Shown: positions 1 to 7,936, numbered from the stretch's first letter. The stretch: 12,203 bases of DNA from Roseibacillus sp. (GCA_002729275.1 PBTP01000107.1:15410-27612); one strand, 5' to 3'. Numbers and translations: made by a program. Notes: generated from the letters alone by a model not told the origin.

Positions 1-2678
1 GAGCGTTCGGAAAGAAATTCCGCCAGAGCGGCACAAAGGTGGCATTGAGGCTCCCAACCCCGCCAGAGAGCAAGAAACTCCTCCATCGCATCGGCGATAG
101 GAAAGCACGCCTGCCTCTGCCATTTCGACAGTGATCGCATCAGCAACTCCACTCGCTCCTCAAGTATTCCGGGCACACCCCAACTGACAAGGTAACCGGG
201 GAACATTGCTAACTCATCGACACCGATCTCAAAGGTAATCCCATCATCAGGAGCTTCCAGCGCACTGCGATAAACCACCCGGTAGGAGATCCCCGCGCAT
301 TCCACCTCGTCTGGAAAGAGGCGCAGCTCTTCCGCGATCTCCTCCCATACCACATCGGAGAGACGAATCATCAATCTCTCCTCATTTTGATCGACCAGAC
401 GCCACCGATGGAACCCCCTGGCGGTAGATACTTCGACCGGAATTCGTTCAAAGAAAAAATCGAAAGCACCCTCATCTGACCAGAGCCCGCCAACCCTTCG
501 CAACTTATGTTCGGCCCGCTCTACCTCTCCCCGGACAAATTCGAGCTGATCTTTGAACCGGCATTGGCCATGGAGTCCATCCCCGAGGATGGCCTCACGC
601 ACGAAAACCTCATGTGCCGACTTCGGATCGACCCGCCCAAAGTGCACTCGCCGCTCGGGAATAAGGGTAAGGCCACCACATTGAACAGTTTCAATGCCAT
701 AGACGGCCCCCTGCTGCTCGTCCCATGATGGAGAGTGATACCGGCTCCTGCACAACTGAGGAGCAACCTCCTCTACCCACTCGGGAAGGATCGCAGCGAC
801 CTTACGAGCCCAGAGCCTCGAGGTCTCTACGAGATCGAAACCCAACACCCACTCCGGCCGCTTCTTACCAAAGAGACCAGATCCTGGGAACACTGCGAAA
901 TCACGATTGCCCGTCCCATGATATGCCCGCTTTTCCTTATCCCAGAAGCCGATCTGACGGGGCATCCCCGCAAGAATGGACTTATGGATCTCCGTGAGCT
1001 CTCCCCACTCCCGCCGTTCTTCAGGAAGAGGCTTTGGTCCTTTTCCGTATTGCTCTCTTACAAGTCGCCCAAGCTCCCTCGCCACCTGATCCCATTCCAT
1101 GATCCGGCGCATACTAAGGAATTTTCTCTCGCAGAAACGGCGCAACTGATTGCGGTGCCAGCGCCGGTCATCTTTGCGGAACTCAAGCAGTGCGTGCCAG
1201 ATATTGAGCAAGCTGACGAAATCCGAATCAGGGTCTTCAAAGGCTGCATGCATTTCGTCTGCCTTACTCTCCCTTTCCGGAGGTCGTTCGCGGACGTCCA
1301 TGACGCTGAGCCCTGCCACAATAATCAGAACCTCCCCCAGAACCTTCCGATCGCGTGCCTCCAGCAGCATCCGTCCCAACCGAGGATCAAGAGGCAGACG
1401 TGCCAGTTGCTTTCCTACCTCGGTAAGTTCCCCCTGTCGAGATTCCAGCGCACCGACTTCCTCCAGAGTCCGAAACCCCTCGGCGACAGCACGTGGAGAA
1501 GGTGGATCCAGGAAGGGAAACTCTCTGACGTCGCCCAGTCGAAGCGCCTTCATACGCAAGACCACCCCGGCAAGGGACGATCGCCGGATTTCGGGGTCGG
1601 TAAACTCTGGAGCCTGCTCGAGATCAAATTCGTCATACAACCGCAGGCATACCCCCTCCCTGATCCTTCCACATCGCCCTCGCCTCTGACGCGCACTCGC
1701 CTGTGAGATCTGCTCAATCTGCAATCGCTGCACCTGCCGGCCTGGGTTAAAGCGGCTGATGCGCGCGAGTCCACTATCGATCACATAAACGATCCCCGGA
1801 ATAGTTAGCGAGGTCTCCGCCACATTAGTTGCAAGGACAATTCGCCTTCTCTCACTGGACCGAAAAACCTGCTGCTGCTGAGCTAAACTTAGGCGTGCAT
1901 ACACCGGCAGAATCTCAGTATCGCTCAGGATGCGTCCTTCCAGCAACTTGGCACAATCACGAATTTCCCGCTCTCCGGGCAGAAAGACCAGAACGTCTCC
2001 CTTGTCATCAACTTGGGAAATCCAATCCACCGCGCGGGCAACATGATGCCGAAGCTCCTCCTCTTGTTCACCTGGAAGAAAATGGTCTTCCACGGGATAG
2101 GTTCGCCCCTCAACCTCCACCACTGGTGCGTTTCTGTAGAACTCCGAAAATCGTCCCGCATCCAGAGTCGCTGAGCTGATCACCAGCCGGAGGTCTTTAC
2201 GCCTCTCCAACAATCCATGGAAGTAGCCGAGCAGGAAATCGATATTGAGGGAGCGCTCGTGAGCCTCATCAATAATCAGCGTGTCATATTGGCGAAGTGA
2301 GCGATCTCGCTGAGTTTCTGCGAGAAGGATTCCATCCGTCATGAACTTGATCTCTGTCTGCTCACTGACTTTCTCTGCAAAACGCACCTGGTAACCAACC
2401 AGCCCTCCCTCTCTCGCTCTCATCTCCTCCGCAACCCTCCGGGCAACACTGGTAGCTGCAAGTCGGCGGGGCTGGGTGCAGCCAATCCGGCCAGCACGTT
2501 TTCCAGGATGGCTCTTCGCAGACTCCCGAACCAGTTCTAGCGCCATTTTAGGTAGCTGGGTCGTCTTCCCGCTCCCAGTCTCCCCCACCACGACCACAAC
2601 CCGGCTCGAGCGCATCGCCTCGAGGATCTTATCCCTCTTACGGGAAACGGGTAAGTCTGGATAATCCCAATCGGGCAC
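1..2678 (-). CDS. hrpA: ATP-dependent RNA helicase HrpA, DEAH box (C-terminus cut off by window edge)
   Basis: DEAH-box RNA helicase that hydrolyses ATP to remodel RNA and ribosomes in the cytosol. I translated the minus strand and found one open frame from a GTG at 2678 to base 1 (892 codons, no stop). Visible motifs are Walker A GETGSGKTTQ (residues 32-41), TQPRR, DEAH (137-140), SAT (about 170) and motif VI QRRGRCGR (about residue 336). The region after the helicase core matches the DUF3418 domain of HrpA, with SYRVVYRSALEAPDDGITFE followed by SWGVPG, which separates it from the shorter HrpB. E. coli HrpA has 1300 residues, so roughly 300-400 are missing here. An in-frame TGA lies about 35 nt upstream and GTG 2678 is the only credible start. 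It gives PDWDYPDLPVSRKRDKILEA, collinear with E. coli TYPDNLPVSQKKQDILEA but without that protein's roughly 75-residue N-terminal extension. No clear ribosome binding site is visible. The gene follows the antiporter gene by 107 bp on the same strand. Confidence 0.93.
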   Translation of the reverse strand, partial: MPDWDYPDLPVSRKRDKILEAMRSSRVVVVVGETGSGKTTQLPKMALELVRESAKSHPGKRAGRIGCTQPRRLAATSVARRVAEEMRAREGGLVGYQVRFAEKVSEQTEIKFMTDGILLAETQRDRSLRQYDTLIIDEAHERSLNIDFLLGYFHGLLERRKDLRLVISSATLDAGRFSEFYRNAPVVEVEGRTYPVEDHFLPGEQEEELRHHVARAVDWISQVDDKGDVLVFLPGEREIRDCAKLLEGRILSDTEILPVYARLSLAQQQQVFRSSERRRIVLATNVAETSLTIPGIVYVIDSGLARISRFNPGRQVQRLQIEQISQASARQRRGRCGRIREGVCLRLYDEFDLEQAPEFTDPEIRRSSLAGVVLRMKALRLGDVREFPFLDPPSPRAVAEGFRTLEEVGALESRQGELTEVGKQLARLPLDPRLGRMLLEARDRKVLGEVLIIVAGLSVMDVRERPPERESKADEMHAAFEDPDSDFVSLLNIWHALLEFRKDDRRWHRNQLRRFCERKFLSMRRIMEWDQVARELGRLVREQYGKGPKPLPEERREWGELTEIHKSILAGMPRQIGFWDKEKRAYHGTGNRDFAVFPGSGLFGKKRPEWVLGFDLVETSRLWARKVAAILPEWVEEVAPQLCRSRYHSPSWDEQQGAVYGIETVQCGGLTLIPERRVHFGRVDPKSAHEVFVREAILGDGLHGQCRFKDQLEFVRGEVERAEHKLRRVGGLWSDEGAFDFFFERIPVEVSTARGFHRWRLVDQNEERLMIRLSDVVWEEIAEELRLFPDEVECAGISYRVVYRSALEAPDDGITFEIGVDELAMFPGYLVSWGVPGILEERVELLMRSLSKWQRQACFPIADAMEEFLALWRGWEPQCHLCAALAEFLSER

Positions 2679-2785
2679 GCTTCTGGGTCGCTCGCATGCC
2701 GCACTGGGTCAAGCCCGGGAATACGCGAATTTTTTCCCAGGCCCTCTGAGAGCTCCAATTCACACCCGGAACCACGGGAGAATGA

Positions 2786-4504
2786 TCATGGAAAATCATC
2801 GAGGACGTCCTTCTCGACGTAGCTGTTCAGGACAGATTTGATCAGGGCCTGACCACTTTCCTGTTCATCATGAAAGACATGGTCCGCTCCTTCCTCACGC
2901 AGGCGATCTGCCTCTTCAGTGAACTTTGCCCGAGCGTAAACGAGAATCTCAGGATTCCTCTGTCGCGCCAGGCGCATTCCCGCGATCGCAGCATCCACAT
3001 CGGGGAAAGTAAACGCGATGCCTCGAGCCCTTTCAACCCCGGCCATCTCAAGGGATTCTGGCTGCCGGGCATCCGCAAAGAGGCCCAACACACCCTTTCC
3101 CACCATTTCATGAACAGTGTCTGCATTAAGTTCCAAGATCAGTGCTCCAATATTACACTTCGCCAATGACTGCTGGAGAACTCTCCCCACTGGTCCGTAG
3201 CCACACACAATCACATGCCCGTTGAGGGCTTCCCGCTCCCCTTCCGGGGTGAGCTCCACGGGAGGCTTCGCCTTCCCCTCAAACCATCCACGCCGCTCCA
3301 GAACCGGAGCCATCCTTTCAGCAAGGCGCATAAGCCCGGGGACCAGCCCCATTCCAATTGCAGTAGATACCAGAAGAACCTGCTCCACCTCAGGCCAAGC
3401 ATCGAATACACCGAAATCCGCGACCCGCTCAAAAAGAACCAGCGAAAACTCGCCTGTGCTGGCCAGTGCACCAGCTGCGAGAAGGCATGGGCGCAACCCC
3501 ACACCCAGCCTCTTGGCTGCAAGAAACCCTGCTCCAAACTTAATGATCAGGATCACGAGAGTCGCACTAGAGATCAGGGCCCAGCTGGAAGCCACCTCTC
3601 CCAGATCGATCAGAAGACCGATAGAAACGAAAAAAATGGTCAGAAACAGGTCTCTGAATGGCAGGATATCGGCAAGGACACGGTGACTGTAAATCGACTC
3701 ACTCACCACCAGCCCCGCCGCAAAGGCGCCTAGTGCAGCACTCAGATTGAGTTGAACCGCCCCGAAGGCAACGGCTGCGCAGAGACCCACCACGGTCACG
3801 GTAAAAAGCTCGCGGCTGCGGGTCCGCGCCACGGCATGCAGAATCTGGGGAATTCCATGCCGACTCAGGAACCAGCAGGCAGATAGAAACAGAATACCTT
3901 TCAACACTGCGACGCCGATCCCGGTTGCCATTCCACCATCACCCTGCCCGAGCAAGGGAGGCAGTATGATCATGAAGAAAATCACGAGGATATCCTGGAA
4001 AATGGCAACTCCGAGGGCCAACCGGGCAGCAGGACTATCCGCCATTCCGAGATCGTGAAAGGCCTTGATGCTAACAGCGGTGCTGGAGAGCGCGATCGCT
4101 ACCCCGAGGGCAATCGCTACCGGAAAAGGAAATCCAAAGAGCACGCAAGCCCCTCCTGCCGCTATCCCCACGAGACCAACCTGAAGGCCTCCTCCCAGAA
4201 GCGCAACACGACGCAGGTGTTTAATTTCCTTGAACGAGAACTCGAGACCGAGGGTAAACAGGAGCAGGATAACCCCCAAGTCGGCCAACCGGTCGAGGTC
4301 ACTGGAGTCCGCCCCGACCAAGTCAAGCAGCCCACTGTTGGCCAGAAGCACGCCGCACAGGAAATAGCCGACGAGAAGAGACTGACGAAAACGCTGAAGG
4401 ACTAGCGATACGAGAACAACGCCCACCAGAACGAGCGTAAGCAGTCCGAAGAGGGGCGATATTTCGCCCGCACTGGACAGCGGTATAGCTCGGCAATTGA
4501 GCAC
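2786..4504 (-). CDS. Kef-type (CPA2) monovalent cation:proton antiporter with TrkA-N domain
   Basis: Inner-membrane antiporter of the CPA2 family, expected to exchange K+ or Na+ for H+. It has 572 codons. Residues about 17-400 form the Na+/H+ exchanger domain of hydrophobic helices. They include the family signatures LADLGVILLLFTLGLEFS (73-90) and SSTAVSIKAF (140-149), followed by FQD (169-171), whose Asp matches the conserved acid of KefC. Residues about 429-550 form a cytosolic Rossmann (TrkA-N/RCK) domain with GYGPVGR (435-441) and FADARQPESL (476-485), which would bind a nucleotide. No RCK-C domain follows. The GTG start at 4504 lacks an obvious ribosome binding site, and a slightly later start would also preserve the first helix. 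No KefF/KefG-type partner lies next to it, so regulation by glutathione adducts cannot be claimed. It lies 116 bp after the metal-binding protein gene and 107 bp before hrpA, all on the same strand. Family is certain; the ion is not. Confidence 0.92.
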   Translation of the reverse strand: MLNCRAIPLSSAGEISPLFGLLTLVLVGVVLVSLVLQRFRQSLLVGYFLCGVLLANSGLLDLVGADSSDLDRLADLGVILLLFTLGLEFSFKEIKHLRRVALLGGGLQVGLVGIAAGGACVLFGFPFPVAIALGVAIALSSTAVSIKAFHDLGMADSPAARLALGVAIFQDILVIFFMIILPPLLGQGDGGMATGIGVAVLKGILFLSACWFLSRHGIPQILHAVARTRSRELFTVTVVGLCAAVAFGAVQLNLSAALGAFAAGLVVSESIYSHRVLADILPFRDLFLTIFFVSIGLLIDLGEVASSWALISSATLVILIIKFGAGFLAAKRLGVGLRPCLLAAGALASTGEFSLVLFERVADFGVFDAWPEVEQVLLVSTAIGMGLVPGLMRLAERMAPVLERRGWFEGKAKPPVELTPEGEREALNGHVIVCGYGPVGRVLQQSLAKCNIGALILELNADTVHEMVGKGVLGLFADARQPESLEMAGVERARGIAFTFPDVDAAIAGMRLARQRNPEILVYARAKFTEEADRLREEGADHVFHDEQESGQALIKSVLNSYVEKDVLDDFP

Positions 4505-4567
4505 AACCCACTGTGAACTGACTCTGGTAGCCTCTCAATCCCAAAGGAGGAAGGAAACAAACCAATT

Positions 4568-4575
4568 CCCCCCCC
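4568..4575. repeat. Homopolymer of eight C
   Basis: Run of eight C on the plus strand (eight G on the minus strand) in the 116-bp spacer between the metal-binding protein gene and the antiporter gene, 64 bp upstream of the antiporter GTG. Seen directly. No promoter could be aligned around it. Confidence 0.9.
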
Positions 4576-4620
4576 GTGATGCTCGCCCGCCCCAGGAGGT
4601 GAGCGTAACCGGCCTGCCTC

Positions 4621-5499
4621 TTACTTCTCCCCCAACGCCCCTACGATGACGCTCACATTATGACGGAACATCTCTTCGATGGAGCTGCCTCCGTCCGCAA
4701 TGAGAGGCTCTCCCACCAAGACCCCCGCACCTTCAGCCACTGACCTGAGAATCTTAGGATTCGAGCGCTGCTCTGGGAAAAGCGCACGGACATTTTCTTT
4801 CCGGATGGCAGATACGACCTCCGCCAGAAACTTGGGAGAGTCAACGCGTTCCCGGTTAAGACCTTGGACGGCCAGCATCTTCCACTTGTGCTCGTTGCAG
4901 AAGTAGGCAAACGCAGCATGAGCGGTAGCAAGCGTCCGAGATTTCACGGGCACCTTTGCCAATTCGGTAGTGGCCCAACGTTGCAAGCTGGCCAGCTCCT
5001 TCCTCACCTCTGTGGCTCTCTTCTGGTAGAACCCAGCATTTTTTCCGTCAACTGCAGACAGCTCCTTGCGCACTCTGGTCGCAGCCCGCCGCCAGCAATC
5101 GATCGAATGCCACCAGTGAGGGTCAATCTCTTCATGCGCATGAGCATGCCCATCATGATCACAGAGGACCTCAGCCTTGAGCGTAGGCAGAGTCTCGCCG
5201 ACCTCGATCACTTTTTGAGCACCGGCTGCATCTCGCAATTTGGGGAGATATGGCTCCAAGCCCTTCCCACAGACAAAATAAAGTTTTGCGCCCTGCGCCT
5301 GCCGCAGCTCCTTGGCACCCGGCTCAAATTTGTGCGGATCACCCCCCTTTCCCATTAAATCTACGACCTCCACCCGATCGCCTCCAACTTTCTCGACAAG
5401 GTCGCCAAGGAGGGGATGAAGCACCGCGACCTTGATTTGCGCTCCCACAATGGAACTCAGAGCCAGGAGCAGGACGAATTGGAGACGTAAGGTCAACAT
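4621..5499 (-). CDS. Metal ABC transporter substrate-binding protein (ZnuA-like, cluster A-I)
   Basis: Periplasmic protein that would bind zinc or manganese and deliver it to an ABC importer. The reading frame is open to a GTG at 5523 (300 codons). I prefer the ATG at 5499 (292 codons) because it starts a compact signal peptide, MLTLRLQFVLLLALSSIVGA. No lipobox is present, so the product should be soluble in the periplasm. Counted from ATG 5499, candidate metal ligands are His56 in DPHKFEP, His128 in DPHWWHS, His194 in AHAAFAYF, and an acid near Asp269 in IADGG. A short His-rich loop HDGHAHAH (115-122) precedes the second ligand, as is common in ZnuA-type zinc binders. No ATPase or permease gene of the transporter is in the window, so it is either an orphan receptor or works with a distant transporter. 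It diverges from lpxA and may share a control region with it. The family call is firm; zinc rather than manganese is inferred from the His loop. Confidence 0.88.
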   Translation of the reverse strand: MLTLRLQFVLLLALSSIVGAQIKVAVLHPLLGDLVEKVGGDRVEVVDLMGKGGDPHKFEPGAKELRQAQGAKLYFVCGKGLEPYLPKLRDAAGAQKVIEVGETLPTLKAEVLCDHDGHAHAHEEIDPHWWHSIDCWRRAATRVRKELSAVDGKNAGFYQKRATEVRKELASLQRWATTELAKVPVKSRTLATAHAAFAYFCNEHKWKMLAVQGLNRERVDSPKFLAEVVSAIRKENVRALFPEQRSNPKILRSVAEGAGVLVGEPLIADGGSSIEEMFRHNVSVIVGALGEK

Positions 5500-5535
5500 A
5501 TCCACGAAATGGCCTAGCCCCACGCAAAGCGCAAG

Positions 5536-5547
5536 TAATTTGCATTA
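5536..5547. promoter_or_regulatory. TAAT-N4-ATTA inverted repeat upstream of the metal-binding protein gene
   Basis: TAAT TTGC ATTA lies 37 bp upstream of the preferred ATG of the metal-binding protein gene. AT-rich dyads in this place often serve Fur/Zur-type regulators, but the half sites are short and do not match a consensus I can name. It could equally be promoter sequence. Confidence 0.2.
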
Positions 5548-5565
5548 ATTTCGGAGTCGCAACTT

Positions 5566-5602
5566 TGGAAATACTGGCCTTTCCTGTGGAAATAACGGCC
5601 TT
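5566..5602. repeat. Direct repeat, 16 bp units with 21-bp period, in the divergent spacer
   Basis: TGGAAATACTGGCCTT (5566-5581) and TGGAAATAACGGCCTT (5587-5602) agree at 14 of 16 positions and start 21 bp apart, two turns of B-DNA. They lie between the divergent metal-binding protein and lpxA genes, 49 bp before the lpxA start. Their placement suggests tandem operator sites for one regulator. The regulator and its target gene are not known. Confidence 0.6.
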
Positions 5603-5651
5603 ACCTCCGCAGGACATTTTCCTGATCTTCTGCATCTGACACCTCTTTACC

Positions 5652-6425
5652 GTGATCCATTCCACCGCAGTCGTCTCACCCAAGGCCAAAATCGGGGATG
5701 AGGTAGAAATCGGGCCGTATTGCGTCATTGGTGACGAGGTCCAGATCGGCGCTCGGAGCCGCCTTCACTCTCACCTCGTCCTCGAGGGCCCTGTCACCAT
5801 CGGAGAAGACAACGAGTTCTATCCCTTCTCTTCCATCGGGGCGCGGAGCCAGGACCTCAAATACAGTGGGGAGCCCACTTACGCGCAGATCGGCGACCGT
5901 AATACCTTTCGAGAGTTCGTCACCGTCCACCGCGGCACCTCCCCGGAGTCACCCACCCGTATCGGATCTGATAATAACTTTCTAGCCTACACCCATGTCG
6001 CACACGATGCGGTTGTGGGAGATCACTGCATTCTCTCTAACGCCGCCACTCTGGCAGGCCACGTGACTGTCGAGGACTACGTCATCCTCTCCGGGATGGC
6101 CGGCGTCCATCAGTTCTGCCGGGTGGGTGCCCACTCCATGATCGGAGGTTGCACTAAAATCGTACAGGATGTCCCTCCTTTCACCATCGCAGATGGAAAC
6201 CCCGCCCAGATTCGTGGCCTCAACCTGATCGGCTTGCAACGCCGCGGCTTTGCTCCGGAAGATATCCGGGCACTCAAAACCGCCTATAAGACGCTCTTTC
6301 TTAAAAAAGGACTTAATCTCACGGCTCAGATCGAAACCCTCGAGAAGCTGGATTCTGGCAGTAATGACAAGGTCCGGCAGCTGTTAGGCTTTCTCGGCTC
6401 TTCCGAGAGAGGAATCGTCCGCTAG
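5652..6425 (+). CDS. lpxA: Acyl-ACP--UDP-N-acetylglucosamine O-acyltransferase (LpxA)
   Basis: First enzyme of lipid A synthesis: it moves a 3-hydroxyacyl chain from acyl carrier protein to the 3-OH of UDP-GlcNAc in the cytosol. The 257 codons match the usual 255-270. The N-terminal two thirds are left-handed beta-helix hexapeptide repeats (such as IGDEVEIG, VTIGED, VVGDHC, VTVEDY). The catalytic base is His118 in YTHVAHD (E. coli His125). His153 in GVHQF matches E. coli His160, and Gly166 in IGGC matches Gly173, the residue that lets the E. coli enzyme take C14 chains; a similar preference is inferred here. The C-terminal helical domain begins at GLNLIGLQRRGF (189-200) and the protein ends in RGIVR like E. 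coli. The start is GTG at 5652 with no clear ribosome binding site. Its usual partners lpxD, fabZ and lpxB are not adjacent. It is divergent from the metal-binding protein gene. Confidence 0.97.
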   Translation: MIHSTAVVSPKAKIGDEVEIGPYCVIGDEVQIGARSRLHSHLVLEGPVTIGEDNEFYPFSSIGARSQDLKYSGEPTYAQIGDRNTFREFVTVHRGTSPESPTRIGSDNNFLAYTHVAHDAVVGDHCILSNAATLAGHVTVEDYVILSGMAGVHQFCRVGAHSMIGGCTKIVQDVPPFTIADGNPAQIRGLNLIGLQRRGFAPEDIRALKTAYKTLFLKKGLNLTAQIETLEKLDSGSNDKVRQLLGFLGSSERGIVR

Positions 6426-6439
6426 GCGTTAGAAAACGC
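6426..6439 (+). terminator. Small hairpin directly after the lpxA stop
   Basis: GCGTT-AGAA-AACGC forms a 5-bp stem with a 4-base loop starting on the base after the lpxA stop codon. There is no T tract close behind it; the nearest is TTCTTTT about 25 nt later. It is a weak terminator candidate at best. Confidence 0.2.
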
Positions 6440-6532
6440 ATGGCCTGTGCCTCGCTCCATCGCTTCTTTTCGTAAAGTTCTTTCCATTCTGTTGATATTT
6501 TGAGATAGTTAAGCATAGAGCAACGTTCACCC

Positions 6533-6940
6533 ATGTTGTCCGCCCTGACTTCACCCACCCGTTCGTCCGTATTGCCGAGGCCTCTGTTAGGAGCTCTTCT
6601 AGGAGCCCTCCTTTTGAGCTCGGTGACTGCTGTACCTCTCCCTGTCTCTCCGGATGGTTCTTCTTCCCCGGATAAATCGTTCACTGTTTCCGACACGGTT
6701 CCTGAACCAGGCTATTCTCTGCTGGGAGCCTGTATCGGCTGCGCGCTCCTGCTCCACCGCAGGCGTTCCGTGGATCTGGCAACCGCCCCCAGGGCGAGCC
6801 ACGAACCACCGCGTGGACTCCGGAAGTTCTCATCGAGCCCCACCCGGGCTCCTCTCCGACGAAGAGCAGTGGCTTCTGGCCGACTCATCGACACCTCGGC
6901 CACCGGGCGGGCGTCCCTGCGACCCCTCCGTGCACGTTAA
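6533..6940 (+). CDS. Small exported protein with PEP-CTERM-like segment and an extra basic tail
   Basis: No known family beyond the sorting motif. The ORF has 135 codons from an ATG. Residues about 15-33 (LPRPLLGALLGALLLSSVTA) look like a signal peptide after an n-region with one Arg. About 25 polar residues follow, then VPEPGYSLLGACIGCALLLHRRR (59-81, shown as VPEP, hydrophobic stretch, HRRR). This is the PEP-CTERM layout: Pro-Glu-Pro, membrane helix, Arg cluster. Exosortase systems normally cut at PEP, and such proteins end at the Arg cluster. Here the frame runs on for about 54 Arg/Ser/Pro-rich residues of low complexity. Either the tail is real, or a frameshift removed a stop near 6775. 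The mature part would be tiny, so this may instead be a two-helix membrane protein. No ribosome binding site is evident. It is convergent with the gene at 7007. Without this ORF, 6426-7006 would have no gene. Confidence 0.45.
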   Translation: MLSALTSPTRSSVLPRPLLGALLGALLLSSVTAVPLPVSPDGSSSPDKSFTVSDTVPEPGYSLLGACIGCALLLHRRRSVDLATAPRASHEPPRGLRKFSSSPTRAPLRRRAVASGRLIDTSATGRASLRPLRAR

Positions 6941-7006
6941 GGGTAACGCCATTCAGGCAGAGTGCCGCTGGAGGCGCTAAAAAGCTGCTGCAAAAGGCGA
7001 GCAGGT

Positions 7007-7729
7007 CTACCAAGCAAAAACGAGTGGAGGAGTGACAATGCGCACCTTTCCCCCCTCATTGTTCTCGCTCTCCTCAATGGCAGCTACTACCTCATTCTCA
7101 AACTCCACCACGATCTTGCCAATTTCCTCCTTGGTCGTATGGGAATACTGCCGGAAGACTCGTCCGGTCACAGGGTCACGCACTGCCTGATAGTGATCCT
7201 GGTCCTCATACTCAATAAACTCCCAGACTCCGGTGCGTCCCTTTACAGTCTGCCGCACCTTCGTCTTGGTCGGCTTACCCAGTGAAGCACTCACCTCCTC
7301 AATCGACATCCCGATAGCTACCTCATGGTTTGCTACCAACTCTCGGATGACCTTTTGGCGCTCATAAACTTTTTTCAGGTTTTCCACGAAGTCCTTGTCC
7401 TTGGATCCCAAAAATCTGGGAGACACCCAACCCAGCACCTGCCCGTGCGTCGCCGTTCCCCGAACCTTGTAAGCCTTCTCCGTCATCCCGACGAAGCTCA
7501 CCTTGCTATCAGCCTTGAGAACGCCGAGCTTTCTCCCACCCTTCTTGGTCGCAAACACCGTTGCTGGCTTCACGACCAGAAATTCAATCTCCTTCTCCGT
7601 AAACTCCTCCGAGTAAACAACATCGGGATCACTGTTGAGTAGCGAGGACTTCGTTCGCGAATCGGCCGCATCGAGACCACTGGTCGAGAGCAGAAAACCC
7701 AGCAAGGGAAGAGACAAAAAAGGTTTCAT
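7007..7729 (-). CDS. Exported protein with SH3-like and SmpA/BamE-like regions, function unknown
   Basis: No named family recognised. 240 codons from ATG 7729. Residues 1-22 (MKPFLSLPLLGFLLSTSGLDAA) are a signal peptide without lipobox, so the product should be periplasmic. Residues about 47-107, from IEFLVVKPATVFATKKGGRK to LGWVSPRFLG, look like a bacterial SH3 fold of the kind that binds cell wall or other proteins. Residues about 137-200 begin VAIGMSIEEVSASLGKPTKT, the pattern of SmpA/OmlA (BamE-like) domains (GMxxxEVxxxLGxP), and continue with strands such as VWEFIEYED. A charged linker, KDKDFVENLKKVYERQKVIR, joins them. The tail is acidic and Asn-rich, then hydrophobic. Both domain calls are by pattern only. 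It lies between two PEP-CTERM-type genes, and follows the one at 8002 on the same strand by 272 bp, with hairpins between, so it probably has its own promoter. Confidence 0.8.
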   Translation of the reverse strand: MKPFLSLPLLGFLLSTSGLDAADSRTKSSLLNSDPDVVYSEEFTEKEIEFLVVKPATVFATKKGGRKLGVLKADSKVSFVGMTEKAYKVRGTATHGQVLGWVSPRFLGSKDKDFVENLKKVYERQKVIRELVANHEVAIGMSIEEVSASLGKPTKTKVRQTVKGRTGVWEFIEYEDQDHYQAVRDPVTGRVFRQYSHTTKEEIGKIVVEFENEVVAAIEESENNEGGKVRIVTPPLVFAW

Positions 7730-7893
7730 GCTGATATCAGGCTAAACTCAGGGATTCCAAAGGAAAGTCCTTTTCGATGGGACGTAGATCCCCCACGGAT
7801 AATTCAATCTGTTTGTTCCCCGAAGAACCCAAGGATCACCCATCCCAGCTATACTCGCCAAGATTCGCTTCGCCCCATTCGCTGCCGTTACCT

Positions 7894-7919
7894 TCCCGGG
7901 AGATATTCCCCACCCGGGA
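7894..7919. repeat. Inverted repeat TCCCGGG / CCCGGGA in intergenic region
   Basis: TCCCGGG (7894-7900) and CCCGGGA (7913-7919) are perfect arms around a 12-base loop, in the spacer between the genes at 7007 and 8002. It could fold in RNA from either strand. No T tract follows, so it is not a standard terminator. Confidence 0.35.
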
Positions 7920-7936
7920 TGACAGAAACAGAACAT

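Noticed and set aside
735..1706. 323-codon plus-strand ORF
   Set aside because: It lies antisense to the HrpA reading frame, which carries all helicase motifs across this region. Its translation is Pro/Arg/Leu-rich without recognisable features.
2537..2758. Minus-strand ORF from TTG 2758 as a possible frameshifted N-terminus of HrpA
   Set aside because: It would add a sequence with no likeness to HrpA, and the GTG at 2678 already aligns with the family before Walker A. No shift is needed.
3215..3733. Overlapping plus-strand ORFs of 172 and 154 codons
   Set aside because: Both are antisense to the antiporter and of low-complexity composition.
4542..4603. Two strong Shine-Dalgarno-like strings on the plus strand (AAAGGAGG, AGGAGGTGA)
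   Set aside because: No start codon with an open frame follows either one at a suitable distance; only an 8-codon ORF lies between. They are probably chance purine runs.
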